Assembly (NCBI GenBank): GCA_947466965.1
Contig: CANIFU010000009.1
Span: forward strand, 1 to 63,662
Direction: 5' to 3'
Length of the DNA stretch: 63,662 nt
Source of the DNA: Bacteroidota bacterium
GTDB taxonomy: Bacteria > Bacteroidota > Bacteroidia > 2-12-FULL-35-15
Part shown: positions 26,823-36,400 of the stretch, in pieces
Position numbering within the stretch: position 1 is the first letter of the stretch
Layout of the letters: each line of letters starts with the position of its first letter
Translations under genes and position numbers: made by a program
Notes under the pieces: generated by a model
The model's database searches: none
Seen by the model: the letters and a program-made list of their open reading frames with translations, nothing else
Told to the model about the DNA's origin: nothing

Positions 26823-28871
26823 TTATTTTTCTTGGTTTTTCTTTTTTACCATTGTTAAAATAGTAGCAATGGCAACCGTTTCACCTGTTTCATCATACAC
26901 ATCTACCAGCCATTTTACAATTCCTTTTGCAATATCTTCATCAGATTTTTTCTCCTGATTTATTTTTTCTTTACAAGTAAACCGAACACCAATTTCTGCT
27001 CCTGGATAAACAGGTTTTGTAAATCGACATTCATCAATTCCGTAGTTCAGTAAAACAGGACCTTTAGGAGCATCCACAAATAATCCCGCAGCTCTTGATA
27101 AAATATAATAACCGTGTGCTACTCTGCCAGTAAAAATGGTACCTTCCAATGAATTTGCATCCATGTGTGCATAAAATTTATCTCCGCTTAATTCAGCAAA
27201 AGCTTCAATGTTTTCAAGTGTTACTTTGTGTTTTGCTGTGATCAAGGTTTCTCCAACAACTAATTCTTCAAAATAGCGTTTGAAGGGGTGTATGTCGTTC
27301 AGGATATATTTTGCACCATATTGATAATTGTTTGTAATCTTTGTTATTGTAGAAGGAGATCCTTGAATAGCGGTGCGTTGCAGATAATGAAAAACGCCAC
27401 GTTTGCCACCCATTTCTTCTCCGCCTCCTGCACGGCCAGGACCACCATGTGTTAATAGTGGCATTGGAGAGCCATGCCCAGTACTTTCTTTGGCACAATC
27501 AGCATTCAATACCAATATTCGTCCATGCATACATGCGGCACCGATTACAAATTCTTTCGCTATTTTATCATCGCCTGTTATAATGGAGCATACCAACGAA
27601 CCTTTGCCCATTTTTGCCAATTCAATTGCATCGTCAATTGTCTTGTAAGGCATAATTGTACTTACAGGACCAAAAGCTTCTATATTATGGCAATCCTGAA
27701 ATGTAAAAGGATCTTTATTTAAAAACAAAATTGGAGACATAAATGCACCTTTATTTTTATCGGCTCCTGTCACTTCAAATTTATCTAAATCACCGAAAAC
27801 AATTTCTTGTGTTTTTGAAAGCTGCTTTACTTTTTCTGCGACCTCCTTCAATTGAGATTTTCCGGCAAGTGCTCCCATTCTTACTCCTTCTATATTAGGA
27901 TCACCAACGGTTGTTGACGCTAATCTTTTTCCAAGTGCAATTTGAACATCTTCCACGAACTTTTCAGGAACTATAATTCTGCGGATGGCTGTACATTTTT
28001 GACCTGCTTTTGTTGTCATTTCCCGTTGTACTTCTTTGATGAAAATATCAAACTCAGCAGACCCTGGAACGGCATCTGATCCTAAAACACAACAGTTCAA
28101 TGAGTCGGCTTCCATATTAAATGGAACAGCTTCTTGAATTAAGCGTGGATGAGCTTTCAACATCATTCCAGTGCTTGCAGAACCTGTGAACGTTACGATA
28201 TCTTGTGATTCAACATGGTCTAAAATGCCGTTTGCGCTTCCGCAGATAAGTTGTAAGGCACCTTCAGGTAGTATTTTGGATGCAGCAATTTCTTTTACAA
28301 CCACTTCCGTTAAGAAGGATGTAACGGTTGCTGGTTTTACAATTGCAGGAACACCTGCCAATAAATTTACAGCAATTTTTTCTAACATGCCCCAAACCGG
28401 AAAATTAAAAGCATTGATATGAATCGCGACACCTTCTTTGGGAACACAAATGTGGTGTCCAATAAATGTTCCGTTCTTACTCAGTTTTGCAGCATCTCCA
28501 TCTAAACAAAATGTTTCATTTGGAAATTGTCTGCGTAAGCTAGCATATGTAAATAAATTTCCAATACCTCCCTCAATATCCACCCAGCTATCAGATCGCG
28601 TTGCTCCTGTTGCCCAACTTACATTGTAAAATTGTTCTTTCTTGGATTGAAGATGAACTGCCAATGCTTTTAACATTAATCCTCTTTCCTGGAAGGTAAG
28701 TTTTCGTAATGCCGGACCTCCAACTTTTCTGGCGTAATGCATCATTTCACCAAAATCCAATCCTTTGCTACTTGCCGATGTAATTGCTTCGCCTGTGATC
28801 GCATTAAATAATGTTTGTCCATCCCCTTCCCCTGCAATCCATTTTCCTTGTGCGTAATTTTCTAATTTCAT
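26823..28871 (-). CDS. paaZ: Bifunctional PaaZ: oxepin-CoA hydrolase / 3-oxo-5,6-dehydrosuberyl-CoA semialdehyde dehydrogenase
   Basis: 682 residues from the ATG at 28871 (MKLENYAQGKW); a TTG 21 bp further upstream is less likely. Residues ~1-520 are an aldehyde dehydrogenase with the catalytic cysteine in TTKAGQKCTAIRR and a C-terminal GGPGRAGGGEEMGG segment characteristic of PaaZ. Residues ~535-680 are an (R)-specific MaoC hotdog hydratase (FAELSGDKFYAHMD, FTGRVAHGYYILS) that opens the oxepin-CoA ring. Both halves carry their catalytic motifs, so both steps should work. It is encoded about 24 kb from the paaH-I-J-Y block, on the other strand. Confidence 0.96.
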   Translation of the reverse strand: MKLENYAQGKWIAGEGDGQTLFNAITGEAITSASSKGLDFGEMMHYARKVGGPALRKLTFQERGLMLKALAVHLQSKKEQFYNVSWATGATRSDSWVDIEGGIGNLFTYASLRRQFPNETFCLDGDAAKLSKNGTFIGHHICVPKEGVAIHINAFNFPVWGMLEKIAVNLLAGVPAIVKPATVTSFLTEVVVKEIAASKILPEGALQLICGSANGILDHVESQDIVTFTGSASTGMMLKAHPRLIQEAVPFNMEADSLNCCVLGSDAVPGSAEFDIFIKEVQREMTTKAGQKCTAIRRIIVPEKFVEDVQIALGKRLASTTVGDPNIEGVRMGALAGKSQLKEVAEKVKQLSKTQEIVFGDLDKFEVTGADKNKGAFMSPILFLNKDPFTFQDCHNIEAFGPVSTIMPYKTIDDAIELAKMGKGSLVCSIITGDDKIAKEFVIGAACMHGRILVLNADCAKESTGHGSPMPLLTHGGPGRAGGGEEMGGKRGVFHYLQRTAIQGSPSTITKITNNYQYGAKYILNDIHPFKRYFEELVVGETLITAKHKVTLENIEAFAELSGDKFYAHMDANSLEGTIFTGRVAHGYYILSRAAGLFVDAPKGPVLLNYGIDECRFTKPVYPGAEIGVRFTCKEKINQEKKSDEDIAKGIVKWLVDVYDETGETVAIATILTMVKKKNQEK

Positions 28872-28947
28872 GTTTTTAAAATTTTTTTGCAATGATTTTT
28901 TGTTAGATGTAGTTTTTGAATCCTAATTATTTTGATTTATGTATCAT

Positions 28948-30099
28948 TTACAAGAATTGCTTCTGTGTCATTTTTTTTGCCTTCAGCGGATTGGAGTACA
29001 TTTCAATAAATAAATTAAAAAGTGTTAGTTTTTCCCCTTTTAAATTCAGAGTTTTTTCTTTAAGATAAGCAATGAAATTATTTTTTTCTGTATCGGTGTA
29101 AAAAGTACAATATTCATCTGATTTATTGGCGATGTCGGAAGCAATGTAATTCACTGGCCATAATTTGTAGTTGTTGAATATTTGTTCGTCAATTACAGCT
29201 ACTAATTCTTTGATTTTTTCGTTTTCGTTCTTTGTTTTTTCAATTACAATTAATTCTTGTTCGATAGGTTTTCCAACCTCCATGTGTATTCTACCTTTTT
29301 GTTGTTTGATTCCCGAAACAATACTATTTAGATCTTCACCATGGGTTTTTAAATATTTTGTAAGCAATGATGAAAGATATGTTTCTTGTACTTTTAAATC
29401 ATCACACGGTTCGTATTCGTATGAAATGCAAAGCGGAACAATGTTTAGTTGTTTGATACTTTCAGTAAAATTTTCACCACCACTAAGGTGAAGCATTTTT
29501 AATAAACCATTTTGAGTCATATCATTACCATCCTTTGTTCTGCCATTTCGTTGGGCGATCCAAACGGATTCGTTTTTTTCAACTAGTGTATGACGAATAT
29601 AGTTCGATAGTTTTTGAGATATTTCATATAGTTCCTTGTTGTTTCCTTCCCGAATAACAGTATACATTCGATTAAGTTTTCCGAAATCATTTACAAACCC
29701 TCCTTGCATCAGGTTATCACCAAAAGTGATCTCTGTTGTATTGAATCCATTTTCAACCAATAATATTTGCAGAATTGCAGAATCAAGAAGTATATCGCGA
29801 TGATTCGCAATAAATAAGTAAGCCTTAGTAGGATCTAGGTTTTCAAAACCACCGAATGTTAATCCTGATGAAGATCGTTCAATAATAACACGAATTGCCT
29901 GATGCATAAATTCGAGTTGGAAATCCTTGTTGTTATTTACCTTGTCAGCCTTTTTAAATGCTTCTTCCTTTGTCATACTAGGCCAAATGAAATTAACTAA
30001 TTGCATGAATAATGGCTCAGTCTTCATGCTTTGCATTACCTCACGCGCCTCGTTTTTGTTATATGGACGAATATCTTCCAGATTTAAATAGTTATTCAT
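28948..30099 (-). CDS. PlsC/PlsB-like acyltransferase
   Basis: 383 residues. The acyltransferase HX4D motif is present as NHRDILLD (about 98-105), followed by IREGNNKELYE and the WIAQRNGRTKDGND block resembling the catalytic and glycerol-phosphate-binding regions of this superfamily. There is no obvious membrane span, so it is probably peripheral. It should transfer an acyl group to a glycerolipid or other hydroxyl acceptor; the acceptor is unknown. It is the left edge of a neighbourhood of lipid/pigment-type enzymes and is divergent from the C45 acyltransferase gene. Confidence 0.85.
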   Translation of the reverse strand: MNNYLNLEDIRPYNKNEAREVMQSMKTEPLFMQLVNFIWPSMTKEEAFKKADKVNNNKDFQLEFMHQAIRVIIERSSSGLTFGGFENLDPTKAYLFIANHRDILLDSAILQILLVENGFNTTEITFGDNLMQGGFVNDFGKLNRMYTVIREGNNKELYEISQKLSNYIRHTLVEKNESVWIAQRNGRTKDGNDMTQNGLLKMLHLSGGENFTESIKQLNIVPLCISYEYEPCDDLKVQETYLSSLLTKYLKTHGEDLNSIVSGIKQQKGRIHMEVGKPIEQELIVIEKTKNENEKIKELVAVIDEQIFNNYKLWPVNYIASDIANKSDEYCTFYTDTEKNNFIAYLKEKTLNLKGEKLTLFNLFIEMYSNPLKAKKMTQKQFL

Positions 30100-30398
30100 A
30101 GAATTTTTTTATGCATTATACCGGAACTAAAAATACTATTTTTTAAATAGATAATACCTTAAATTTAATAATTTAGGCTCCTTGTTGTTGTTCTTCTACT
30201 TCTGAATTTAATGAAACAAATTGCAGTACCTTCAAGTTTTTCATGCTTGCTTCTATCGGTTTTTGCTTTTCCATATTTGAAATCCTTGTAAGTTTATCGC
30301 TTCCCTATTTTTTTGTTTGTAATGAAATGAATAATTCGCCAGCAATCAAGTATGAAAACCTTGTATTATTATTATCTTTGTTTTGTTATAATTATTAA
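30100..30398. other. Divergent intergenic region
   Basis: About 300 bp between the divergent acyltransferase and C45 genes. It holds the C45 -7 element at 30373-30380; the remainder is AT-rich with T-runs. No supported gene. Confidence 0.5.
30373..30380 (+). promoter_or_regulatory. -7 element before the C45 acyltransferase gene
   Basis: TATCTTTG fits TAnnTTTG, 18 nt before the ATG. A matching TTG at -33 is not evident. Confidence 0.45.
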
Positions 30399-32102
30399 AT
30401 GGATATTCTAAAACGACTCTCACGCTGGTTATTCTACTCTTTTTTTGTAGTCTCTGATGTTATATTTCTTTTACTTTTTTGGTTTATTATTACTGTTACA
30501 ATTAAAATTCCATCTCCTCCGGATTTGGAGGTTTTAAAACTGAAGCGTACAGAAATTTCTTCTGATTTCTATACCATCAAAAATAATTGGATAAAAAAAA
30601 GTGAAAATGGATTGTGGGAAATCTATATTGAGGGTGATGGTTTTGAAAGAGGTGTAATAGAAGGAAAGCTGAACAAAGAGTTGGCAGAAAAACAAGAAGT
30701 TGCGTTTGTTGGTCAGCTAAAAAAAATGATTCCCTCCCAAGGAATGCTTAATTATCTAAAGTTTTTTATCGCCTTTTTTAACCGTAATCTGGATCAATAT
30801 ATTCCCGATGAATATAAATTAGAGATATATGGCGAATCCCTTTCCGCCTCTGATCAATTCGATTTTATTGGCCCGAAATATTATCGTATGTTAAATTACC
30901 ATGCAGCTCATGATATCGGACATGCATTGCAAGATAAGAACATGGTTGTTGGCTGCACGTCTTTTGGAGCTTGGGGAGGCAAAACTAACGATAGCACATT
31001 GTTGATTGGAAGAAATTTTGATTTTTATGTCGGGGATGCCTTTGCAGAGGATAAGTTGATCAATTTTGTAAAACCTAAAAACGGTTATAAGCTTATGATG
31101 ATCTCCTGGGCTGGCATGATTGGAACTGTTTCAGGGATGAATGAAAAAGGATTAACGGTAACAATTAATGCTTCTAAATCAGAAATACCAACTGCTTCAG
31201 CAACTCCTATTTCTATTTTAGCACGTGAAATTTTGCAATATGCCAAATCAATTGATGAAGCATTTGCAATTGCTAAAAAAAGTAAAACATTTGTTTCGGA
31301 ATCTATTTTGATAGGTTCTTTAGAAGATCATAAATCTTCGATTATTGAAAAAACTCCATCCAAAACAGAATTATACAATTCCGAACAACTTGATTTTATT
31401 ATCTGTTCAAACCATTTTCAAAGTAAAGGTTTCCAAAATAATTCTGTAAATCTTAATAACATAGAAAAAAGTTCCTCCAATTATCGGTTAAAACATTTAA
31501 CGAAATTGGTTGAACAGGCTGCTGGGATGACTGTTGAAAATGCGGTATCGATCCTAAGAAATCGAAAAGGTATGAATGAAGAAAATATCGGAATGGGAAA
31601 CGAAAAATCATTGAACCAGCTTATTGCACATCATTCTGTTGTTTTTAAACCTGCAAAATTGCAGATGTGGGTCTCTACTAATCCTTTTCAATTAGGTCAA
31701 TTTGTATGCTATGATTTGAATAAGGTTTTTGCCCAAGCGCCTTTAATGAAAACAAAAAAAGAATTATATGAAAAAGCGTTAACGATACCTGCTGATCGTT
31801 TTATGTATTCTCGCGAGTTTCGTAAATTTAATTCCTATAAGCAAATGCGTGAGGCTTTTCAATTAAAGCACAAGCAAAAATTAATGACTGAAGTTGCTTC
31901 GAAAACAATTACTACCTTCATTAGCCTTAATCCTGAATATTTTGAAACGTATTATATTCTTGGTAATTATTATAGCGATGAAAAGAATGTTGCTGAAGCC
32001 TTGAAATATTATAATTTAGCATTAACAAAAGAAATAACAACTGTTCAAGATAAAGAAGCTATTGAGAAAAGTATTTTGGAAATTCAGAAATATAATCGTT
32101 AA
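30399..32102 (+). CDS. Membrane-anchored C45-family (isopenicillin-N acyltransferase-like) Ntn-hydrolase
   Basis: 567 residues. A single N-terminal membrane segment (about 11-35) is followed by a peptidase C45 / acyl-CoA:6-aminopenicillanate acyltransferase-like domain. Cys186 in VVGCTSFGAWG is the expected autoprocessing nucleophile, followed by LIGRNFDFY and a GMNEKGLTVTINA strand, all typical of choloylglycine/C45 Ntn-hydrolases. Residues ~500-567 contain TPR-like helices. Such proteins form or break amide or ester bonds on acyl groups, and relatives occur in flexirubin-type clusters. Its stop overlaps acpS by one base (TAATG). Confidence 0.87.
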   Translation: MDILKRLSRWLFYSFFVVSDVIFLLLFWFIITVTIKIPSPPDLEVLKLKRTEISSDFYTIKNNWIKKSENGLWEIYIEGDGFERGVIEGKLNKELAEKQEVAFVGQLKKMIPSQGMLNYLKFFIAFFNRNLDQYIPDEYKLEIYGESLSASDQFDFIGPKYYRMLNYHAAHDIGHALQDKNMVVGCTSFGAWGGKTNDSTLLIGRNFDFYVGDAFAEDKLINFVKPKNGYKLMMISWAGMIGTVSGMNEKGLTVTINASKSEIPTASATPISILAREILQYAKSIDEAFAIAKKSKTFVSESILIGSLEDHKSSIIEKTPSKTELYNSEQLDFIICSNHFQSKGFQNNSVNLNNIEKSSSNYRLKHLTKLVEQAAGMTVENAVSILRNRKGMNEENIGMGNEKSLNQLIAHHSVVFKPAKLQMWVSTNPFQLGQFVCYDLNKVFAQAPLMKTKKELYEKALTIPADRFMYSREFRKFNSYKQMREAFQLKHKQKLMTEVASKTITTFISLNPEYFETYYILGNYYSDEKNVAEALKYYNLALTKEITTVQDKEAIEKSILEIQKYNR

Positions 32103-32473
32103 TGATCATAGGAATAGGAACAGATATTGCTGAAGTAAATCGAATCGCAAAAAGTATTGAAAACAATAGCTTTAAGGAGAAAGTGTTTTCTTTAAAGGAG
32201 ATTACTTATTGTGAAACGAAAGTGAATAAAGCGGAAAGTTTTGCCGCTCGCTTTGCTGCTAAGGAGGCGTTTTTTAAAGCGCTTGGAACCGGCTGGCGAG
32301 GTGGAATGGCGTTCAATGAAGTTGAAGTAGTGAATGATGAATTAGGAAAACCAACACTGAACATACTGGGTTCAACTGCGGAGATCATAAAAGATAAAAA
32401 CATTAAGTTTATTCATGTTTCATTATCCCATGTTAAGGATTTAGCTATGGCAACTGTTGTGCTGGAAGGATAG
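32102..32473 (+). CDS. acpS: Holo-[acyl-carrier-protein] synthase
   Basis: 123 residues. IIGIGTDIAEVNRI at the N-terminus carries the Mg-binding Asp, FAARFAAKEAFFKALGTG is the second signature with the catalytic Glu, and HVSLSHVKDLAMATVV is the CoA-binding C-terminus. It transfers 4'-phosphopantetheine to acyl carrier proteins. It is coupled by one-base overlap to the C45 acyltransferase gene, which puts carrier-protein activation next to acyl-transfer chemistry. It could equally be the cell's general AcpS. Confidence 0.95.
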   Translation: MIIGIGTDIAEVNRIAKSIENNSFKEKVFSLKEITYCETKVNKAESFAARFAAKEAFFKALGTGWRGGMAFNEVEVVNDELGKPTLNILGSTAEIIKDKNIKFIHVSLSHVKDLAMATVVLEG

Positions 32474-32628
32474 TTAGTAGTTTTTAGTTCGTAGACTTTT
32501 ACGAAGCAGTGTTTTTTTACTGTTATCCCCTGCTACGACACGGGATATCCCAATTGGGAGCAGAGTCAATGATAAAAATATTCCGCGTCGTTTCCGGAAT
32601 TATGTTTTAAAAAAATATTTTTAATTGT

Positions 32629-33915
32629 ATGATCCCTGATATTGAAACCAAATCATTAATAGAACAAAAAATATATCAGGAAGCAAAATTGCCTGCTTTT
32701 TTGCAATATGTTTCCGAGCGTTCAAAATTCTATTCTGAATTATTTAAAAAGGAAAACATAGACATTTCTAAGATCAGAACGTTAGAAGATCTTCAACAAA
32801 TTCCTGTAACTACAAAGGATGATATACAAAGTTGTAACGATGATTTTATTTGTGTGCCTCCTAGTAAAATTATTGATTACATTACTACTTCAGGAACATT
32901 AGGAGATCCTGTTTTGTTTCCAATGACTGACAAAGATTTGGATCGCTTAGCTTATAATGAATGTATTTCTTTTGAATGTGCCGACTCAACAAGTGATGAT
33001 GTTTTTCAGTTGATGACAACCCTAGATAAACGTTTTATGGCCGGACTAGCTTATTTTTTGGGAATCCGTAAACTGGGTGCTGGAGTTGTGAGAGTAGGAG
33101 GCGGTATTCCTGAATTACAGTGGGATACAATTAATCGTATTAATCCAACTGCATTTGTAACTGTTCCTTCCTTTTTATTAAAATTAATCGAATATGCAGA
33201 AGCCAATGGAATCGATTATAAAAACACCTCTATTACTAAAGCAATTTGTATTGGTGAATCATTGCGAAATGAAGATTTTAGTTTGACTACGCTTGGCCAG
33301 CGGATCAAAGAAAAGTGGGATATTAAATTGTATTCAACATACGCCAGTACCGAAATGAGTTCAGCATTTACGGAATGTGCTGCAGGAAAAGGTGGTCATC
33401 ATCATCCTGAACTAGTTATAGTAGAGTTTTTAGATGAAAATAATAAACCGGTTTCTGAAGGCGAGGCAGGAGAAGTTACTATAACAACTTTGGGTGTGGA
33501 AGGTATGCCTTTACTTCGTTTCAAAACAGGCGATCTTTGTTCGCATTATTCTGCGCCTTGCAGTTGTGGACGAACCACCATTCGACTAGGTCCAATTGTT
33601 GGCAGAAGAAAACAAATGATTAAATATAAAGGAACAACACTGTATCCTCCTGCATTATATGATATTCTAAACAATATTGATGGTGTTAAAAACTATGTTG
33701 TTGAAGTCTATACGAATGAAATTGGTACTGATGAAATTCTTATTCGTATTGGTTGTGAAATGATTCCTGAAAACTTTGAAAAGGATATAAAAGATCATTT
33801 CAGAGCAAAGTTGAGAGTTGCACCTCAGGTAAAATTCGAGCCTGTTGAGCTAATAAACAAAATACAATTTCCCGAGCTTAGCAGAAAGCCGGTTGTGTTT
33901 TTTGACAAGCGATAA
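32629..33915 (+). CDS. PaaK-like AMP-forming acyl/aryl-CoA ligase
   Basis: 428 residues of the phenylacetate-CoA ligase family. The ATP/AMP loop is TTSGTLGDPV (about 86-95), followed by STYASTEMSS, LRFKTGDLC and a Cys pair SAPCSCGRTT; the C-terminal lid has GRRKQMIKYKGTTLYPPALYDIL. It differs from canonical PaaK after the ATP loop and lies near AcpS and acyltransferases rather than the paa genes. I therefore think it activates an aryl or polyene acid for the neighbouring pathway; a role as PaaK for phenylacetate remains possible. Confidence 0.88.
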   Translation: MIPDIETKSLIEQKIYQEAKLPAFLQYVSERSKFYSELFKKENIDISKIRTLEDLQQIPVTTKDDIQSCNDDFICVPPSKIIDYITTSGTLGDPVLFPMTDKDLDRLAYNECISFECADSTSDDVFQLMTTLDKRFMAGLAYFLGIRKLGAGVVRVGGGIPELQWDTINRINPTAFVTVPSFLLKLIEYAEANGIDYKNTSITKAICIGESLRNEDFSLTTLGQRIKEKWDIKLYSTYASTEMSSAFTECAAGKGGHHHPELVIVEFLDENNKPVSEGEAGEVTITTLGVEGMPLLRFKTGDLCSHYSAPCSCGRTTIRLGPIVGRRKQMIKYKGTTLYPPALYDILNNIDGVKNYVVEVYTNEIGTDEILIRIGCEMIPENFEKDIKDHFRAKLRVAPQVKFEPVELINKIQFPELSRKPVVFFDKR

Positions 33916-33953
33916 ATTTCTTGATAAATTTTTATTAAATTATTTATTTTATA

Positions 33954-33961
33954 TACATTTG
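33954..33961 (+). promoter_or_regulatory. Candidate -7 element before gene 34005-34622
   Basis: TACATTTG fits TAnnTTTG, about 43 nt before the ATG. It is followed by two direct copies of CAACTAAATAAAAAAA in the leader. Confidence 0.4.
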
Positions 33962-34004
33962 TGTCAACTAAATAAAAAAACAACTAAATAAAAAAATAAT
34001 TCCT

Positions 34005-34622
34005 ATGAAAAAAATTAAATTGTTTGCTATCGTTGGCTTTTTAGCTCTTGCTAATTCTCTTGATGCACAAAAAATTACAGAAGGGGATAAGAAATTAACT
34101 TTTCTTGCCGGAGAAACAAAGATCAATATTGAGTACAATTATGATGGAATGTTTGTTGGTAAAAAGCCAGAAGCAGAATACAAAAGCGAAAAAATTGCTA
34201 AAGGCAATGAAAAACAACCCGGAAAAGGTGATCGTTGGGCTGAGAAATGGGTAAATAACAGAAGTGCTGTTTATGAGCCTATGTTTGACGAATTGTTGAA
34301 TAAAATGTTGTTCAAAGGTAAAACAGGAGCGGTTGCTGCTAAAAATACCAAAGGTGCAAAATACACCCTTATTGTTAAAACGGAAATGACTGAGCCTGGT
34401 TTTAATATCGGTATTATGAAGCAAAATCCATTTTGCAGATATGAAATTTCTTGGGTTGAGTCTTCTTCAGGAAAAGTAATGGCAAAGGGTTTACTAACTG
34501 CTCAAGGAGTATTGATGGGTGGTAGTGATTGGGATTTTGATCCTACAAATACAATCAAAGAATGTTATGCCAAAGCTGGTAAAGTAGTTGGTACTTCTAT
34601 GATGAAAGCGATGAAAAAATAA
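34005..34622 (+). CDS. Hypothetical secreted basic protein
   Basis: 205 residues with a signal peptide (1-21, ending LDAQ). The mature protein is Lys-rich and predicted all-beta. Segments such as KYTLIVKTEMTEPGFNIGIM, YEISWVESSSGKVMAKG and AKAGKVVGTSMMKAMKK give no match I can name. It has its own promoter and a strong terminator, so it is a stand-alone gene. It is presumably periplasmic or surface-exposed. Confidence 0.75.
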   Translation: MKKIKLFAIVGFLALANSLDAQKITEGDKKLTFLAGETKINIEYNYDGMFVGKKPEAEYKSEKIAKGNEKQPGKGDRWAEKWVNNRSAVYEPMFDELLNKMLFKGKTGAVAAKNTKGAKYTLIVKTEMTEPGFNIGIMKQNPFCRYEISWVESSSGKVMAKGLLTAQGVLMGGSDWDFDPTNTIKECYAKAGKVVGTSMMKAMKK

Positions 34623-34641
34623 TATTTTAAAAATAACTTTT

Positions 34642-34678
34642 ATCCCGCTCCAATGTTATTGGAGCGGGATTTTTTTTT
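34642..34678 (+). terminator. Strong rho-independent terminator
   Basis: Perfect 13-bp GC-rich stem (34642-34654 with 34658-34670), 3-nt loop and T8. Confidence 0.95.
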
Positions 34679-34704
34679 ACCTTGTAGTAAAATAAAATAC
34701 AATT

Positions 34705-36297
34705 ATGAAAACAAAATTAGTATACTCTTTCTTCCTTCTTTTTCTATTATCGGGATTTGTAGTTTCTGCTCAAAAAACACCTTATACCATCAGAAGTTCT
34801 AATGAATTTGATGACAGTAAGGGATTACCACTGTCACAAACCAATCCATATACAAATGGAAATGTTCTATTGACTTACGCTAAAGGTGAAAAATTAGATA
34901 AAATAGGTTTTCAGTTATTCAACGTTGATTTGTCAATGGCAAAAAGTAATACAGCAGCTGTAAAAACACTTTTTTCAAATAAAAAAACATATTTTGACAG
35001 AGTTATCGTTTCGAATAAAAAATCATACATCATTGTTCGTGAAGTTTTCAAATCAACTAAAACAGAAGGTTTGTCAGCGGTTGAGTTTTCTCCTACTTCT
35101 TTAGAAGTTACTGGGAAACCTTTGAAAATGTTTCAAACGTCTAGAGGTGTTATTGGAGGTGATAGAGGATATTCGAGTGCTACTTCAAACGATAAATCCA
35201 AAATATTTTATAAGTATATACTTTTCAATAAAGAGAGAAACGATAAGTTAAATAGAGAGGAATTTGGTTTTTTTATGTTTGATGAAAACATGAATGAGAT
35301 TTGGGGGGGTGAATACGAAATGCCCTATAGTGAATCAAGAATGACGAGATTGGATTATCAGGTTTCTAATGATGGGAAATTATATTATTTAGTTTCTGTT
35401 AGAGAATCAGATGAAAGAGGGAGTGATTCTCATTTTGAAATTTTAGTTTATCAAAAAGATAAAAAAGAACCTAAAATCATAGAACTAAAACTTGAAGACT
35501 ATACGCTTACGGATACTTACTTGTATGAAGATAAAACCAATAATATTGTTATTGCCGGTTTTTATTCCAAAAAAGGGAATCCTTCAACCGATGGTGCTTT
35601 TATGGTAAAGTTGGATGCAATGAGTGGAAAGTTTACAAAATTGGGCGGCGGTTATTATGAAATTCCTTCTGACTTGATTAAGTCTTTTATGACTGACAGG
35701 CAGAAAGAAAAGCTGGAGAAAAAAGAAAAGAAGAACGAAGGAAACGAAAAGAAAGATTTAGGAATTAATAATCTAGAGATAAAAAACATTCATTTTTTAG
35801 ACAATGGTAATACGATTATTGTTTCAGAAATTTATTTTGTTGTTGTAAGTTCATATTATAATGGAAAAACAACAACCACAACGTATGATACCTATGCAAA
35901 TGATGTTTTTGTATTTAATATAGATCCAACTGGAAAACTTGTATGGGTAAAAAAAATACCAAAACGTCAACATGCAAACGATGCTGCAGGAGAGGGCATA
36001 TCGCTATCATCTGCTGTAAAAGGAAATAGCGTTCATCTTTTTTATGTTGATCATCTTGAAAATTTTGATATGAAGGATAACGAAGCGCCACGTATTCATT
36101 TGAACAGAAGAGGTGGATTTGTTGCTGGAATTGAAATTGATGAAAAAGGGAATGTTTCAAAACACAATTTGGGGGAAGCAGAACAATATGAAACGAATTT
36201 CTACGCACGTAGATTTATAGATGGTAAGATAAAAAATCTTGTTGCTGTTCAACGAAAAAGAAAAAAGAATATGCTTTTTTCTATTGATATTAAATAG
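34705..36297 (+). CDS. Large hypothetical secreted protein (propeller-like)
   Basis: 530 residues with a signal peptide (1-22, ending VSAQ). The rest reads as repeated beta-hairpins (MFDENMNEIWGGEYEMP, YQVSNDGKLYYLVSVRE, VFVFNIDPTGKLVWVKK, VAGIEIDEKGNVSKHNL), as in beta-propellers, with a Lys/Glu-rich insert near residues 325-355. No family is recognised. It starts 27 bp after the strong terminator of the preceding gene, so it has its own promoter. Confidence 0.75.
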   Translation: MKTKLVYSFFLLFLLSGFVVSAQKTPYTIRSSNEFDDSKGLPLSQTNPYTNGNVLLTYAKGEKLDKIGFQLFNVDLSMAKSNTAAVKTLFSNKKTYFDRVIVSNKKSYIIVREVFKSTKTEGLSAVEFSPTSLEVTGKPLKMFQTSRGVIGGDRGYSSATSNDKSKIFYKYILFNKERNDKLNREEFGFFMFDENMNEIWGGEYEMPYSESRMTRLDYQVSNDGKLYYLVSVRESDERGSDSHFEILVYQKDKKEPKIIELKLEDYTLTDTYLYEDKTNNIVIAGFYSKKGNPSTDGAFMVKLDAMSGKFTKLGGGYYEIPSDLIKSFMTDRQKEKLEKKEKKNEGNEKKDLGINNLEIKNIHFLDNGNTIIVSEIYFVVVSSYYNGKTTTTTYDTYANDVFVFNIDPTGKLVWVKKIPKRQHANDAAGEGISLSSAVKGNSVHLFYVDHLENFDMKDNEAPRIHLNRRGGFVAGIEIDEKGNVSKHNLGEAEQYETNFYARRFIDGKIKNLVAVQRKRKKNMLFSIDIK

Positions 36298-36389
36298 ATA
36301 TTTTTAGTGTGATTCAATAATATATTTTATTTAATAGATCAATCAACTTTATAGGGAATTGCATTCCAAACTATTTGAATAGGATTTTT

Positions 36390-36400
36390 GGGGGGGGGGG
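36390..36400 (+). repeat. Homopolymeric G11 tract
   Basis: Eleven consecutive G residues in otherwise AT-rich sequence, after T5 and before CAAAGC, in the 283-bp gap between two converging genes. No gene is read through it, although a 34-codon ORF starts at 36409 just after it. The exact length may be uncertain because homopolymers are prone to sequencing error. Confidence 0.8.

Noticed and set aside
32520-32600. Palindromic GGGATATCCC stretch before the PaaK-like gene
   Set aside because: A short dyad without repeats or a T-run; not strong enough to call an operator or terminator.
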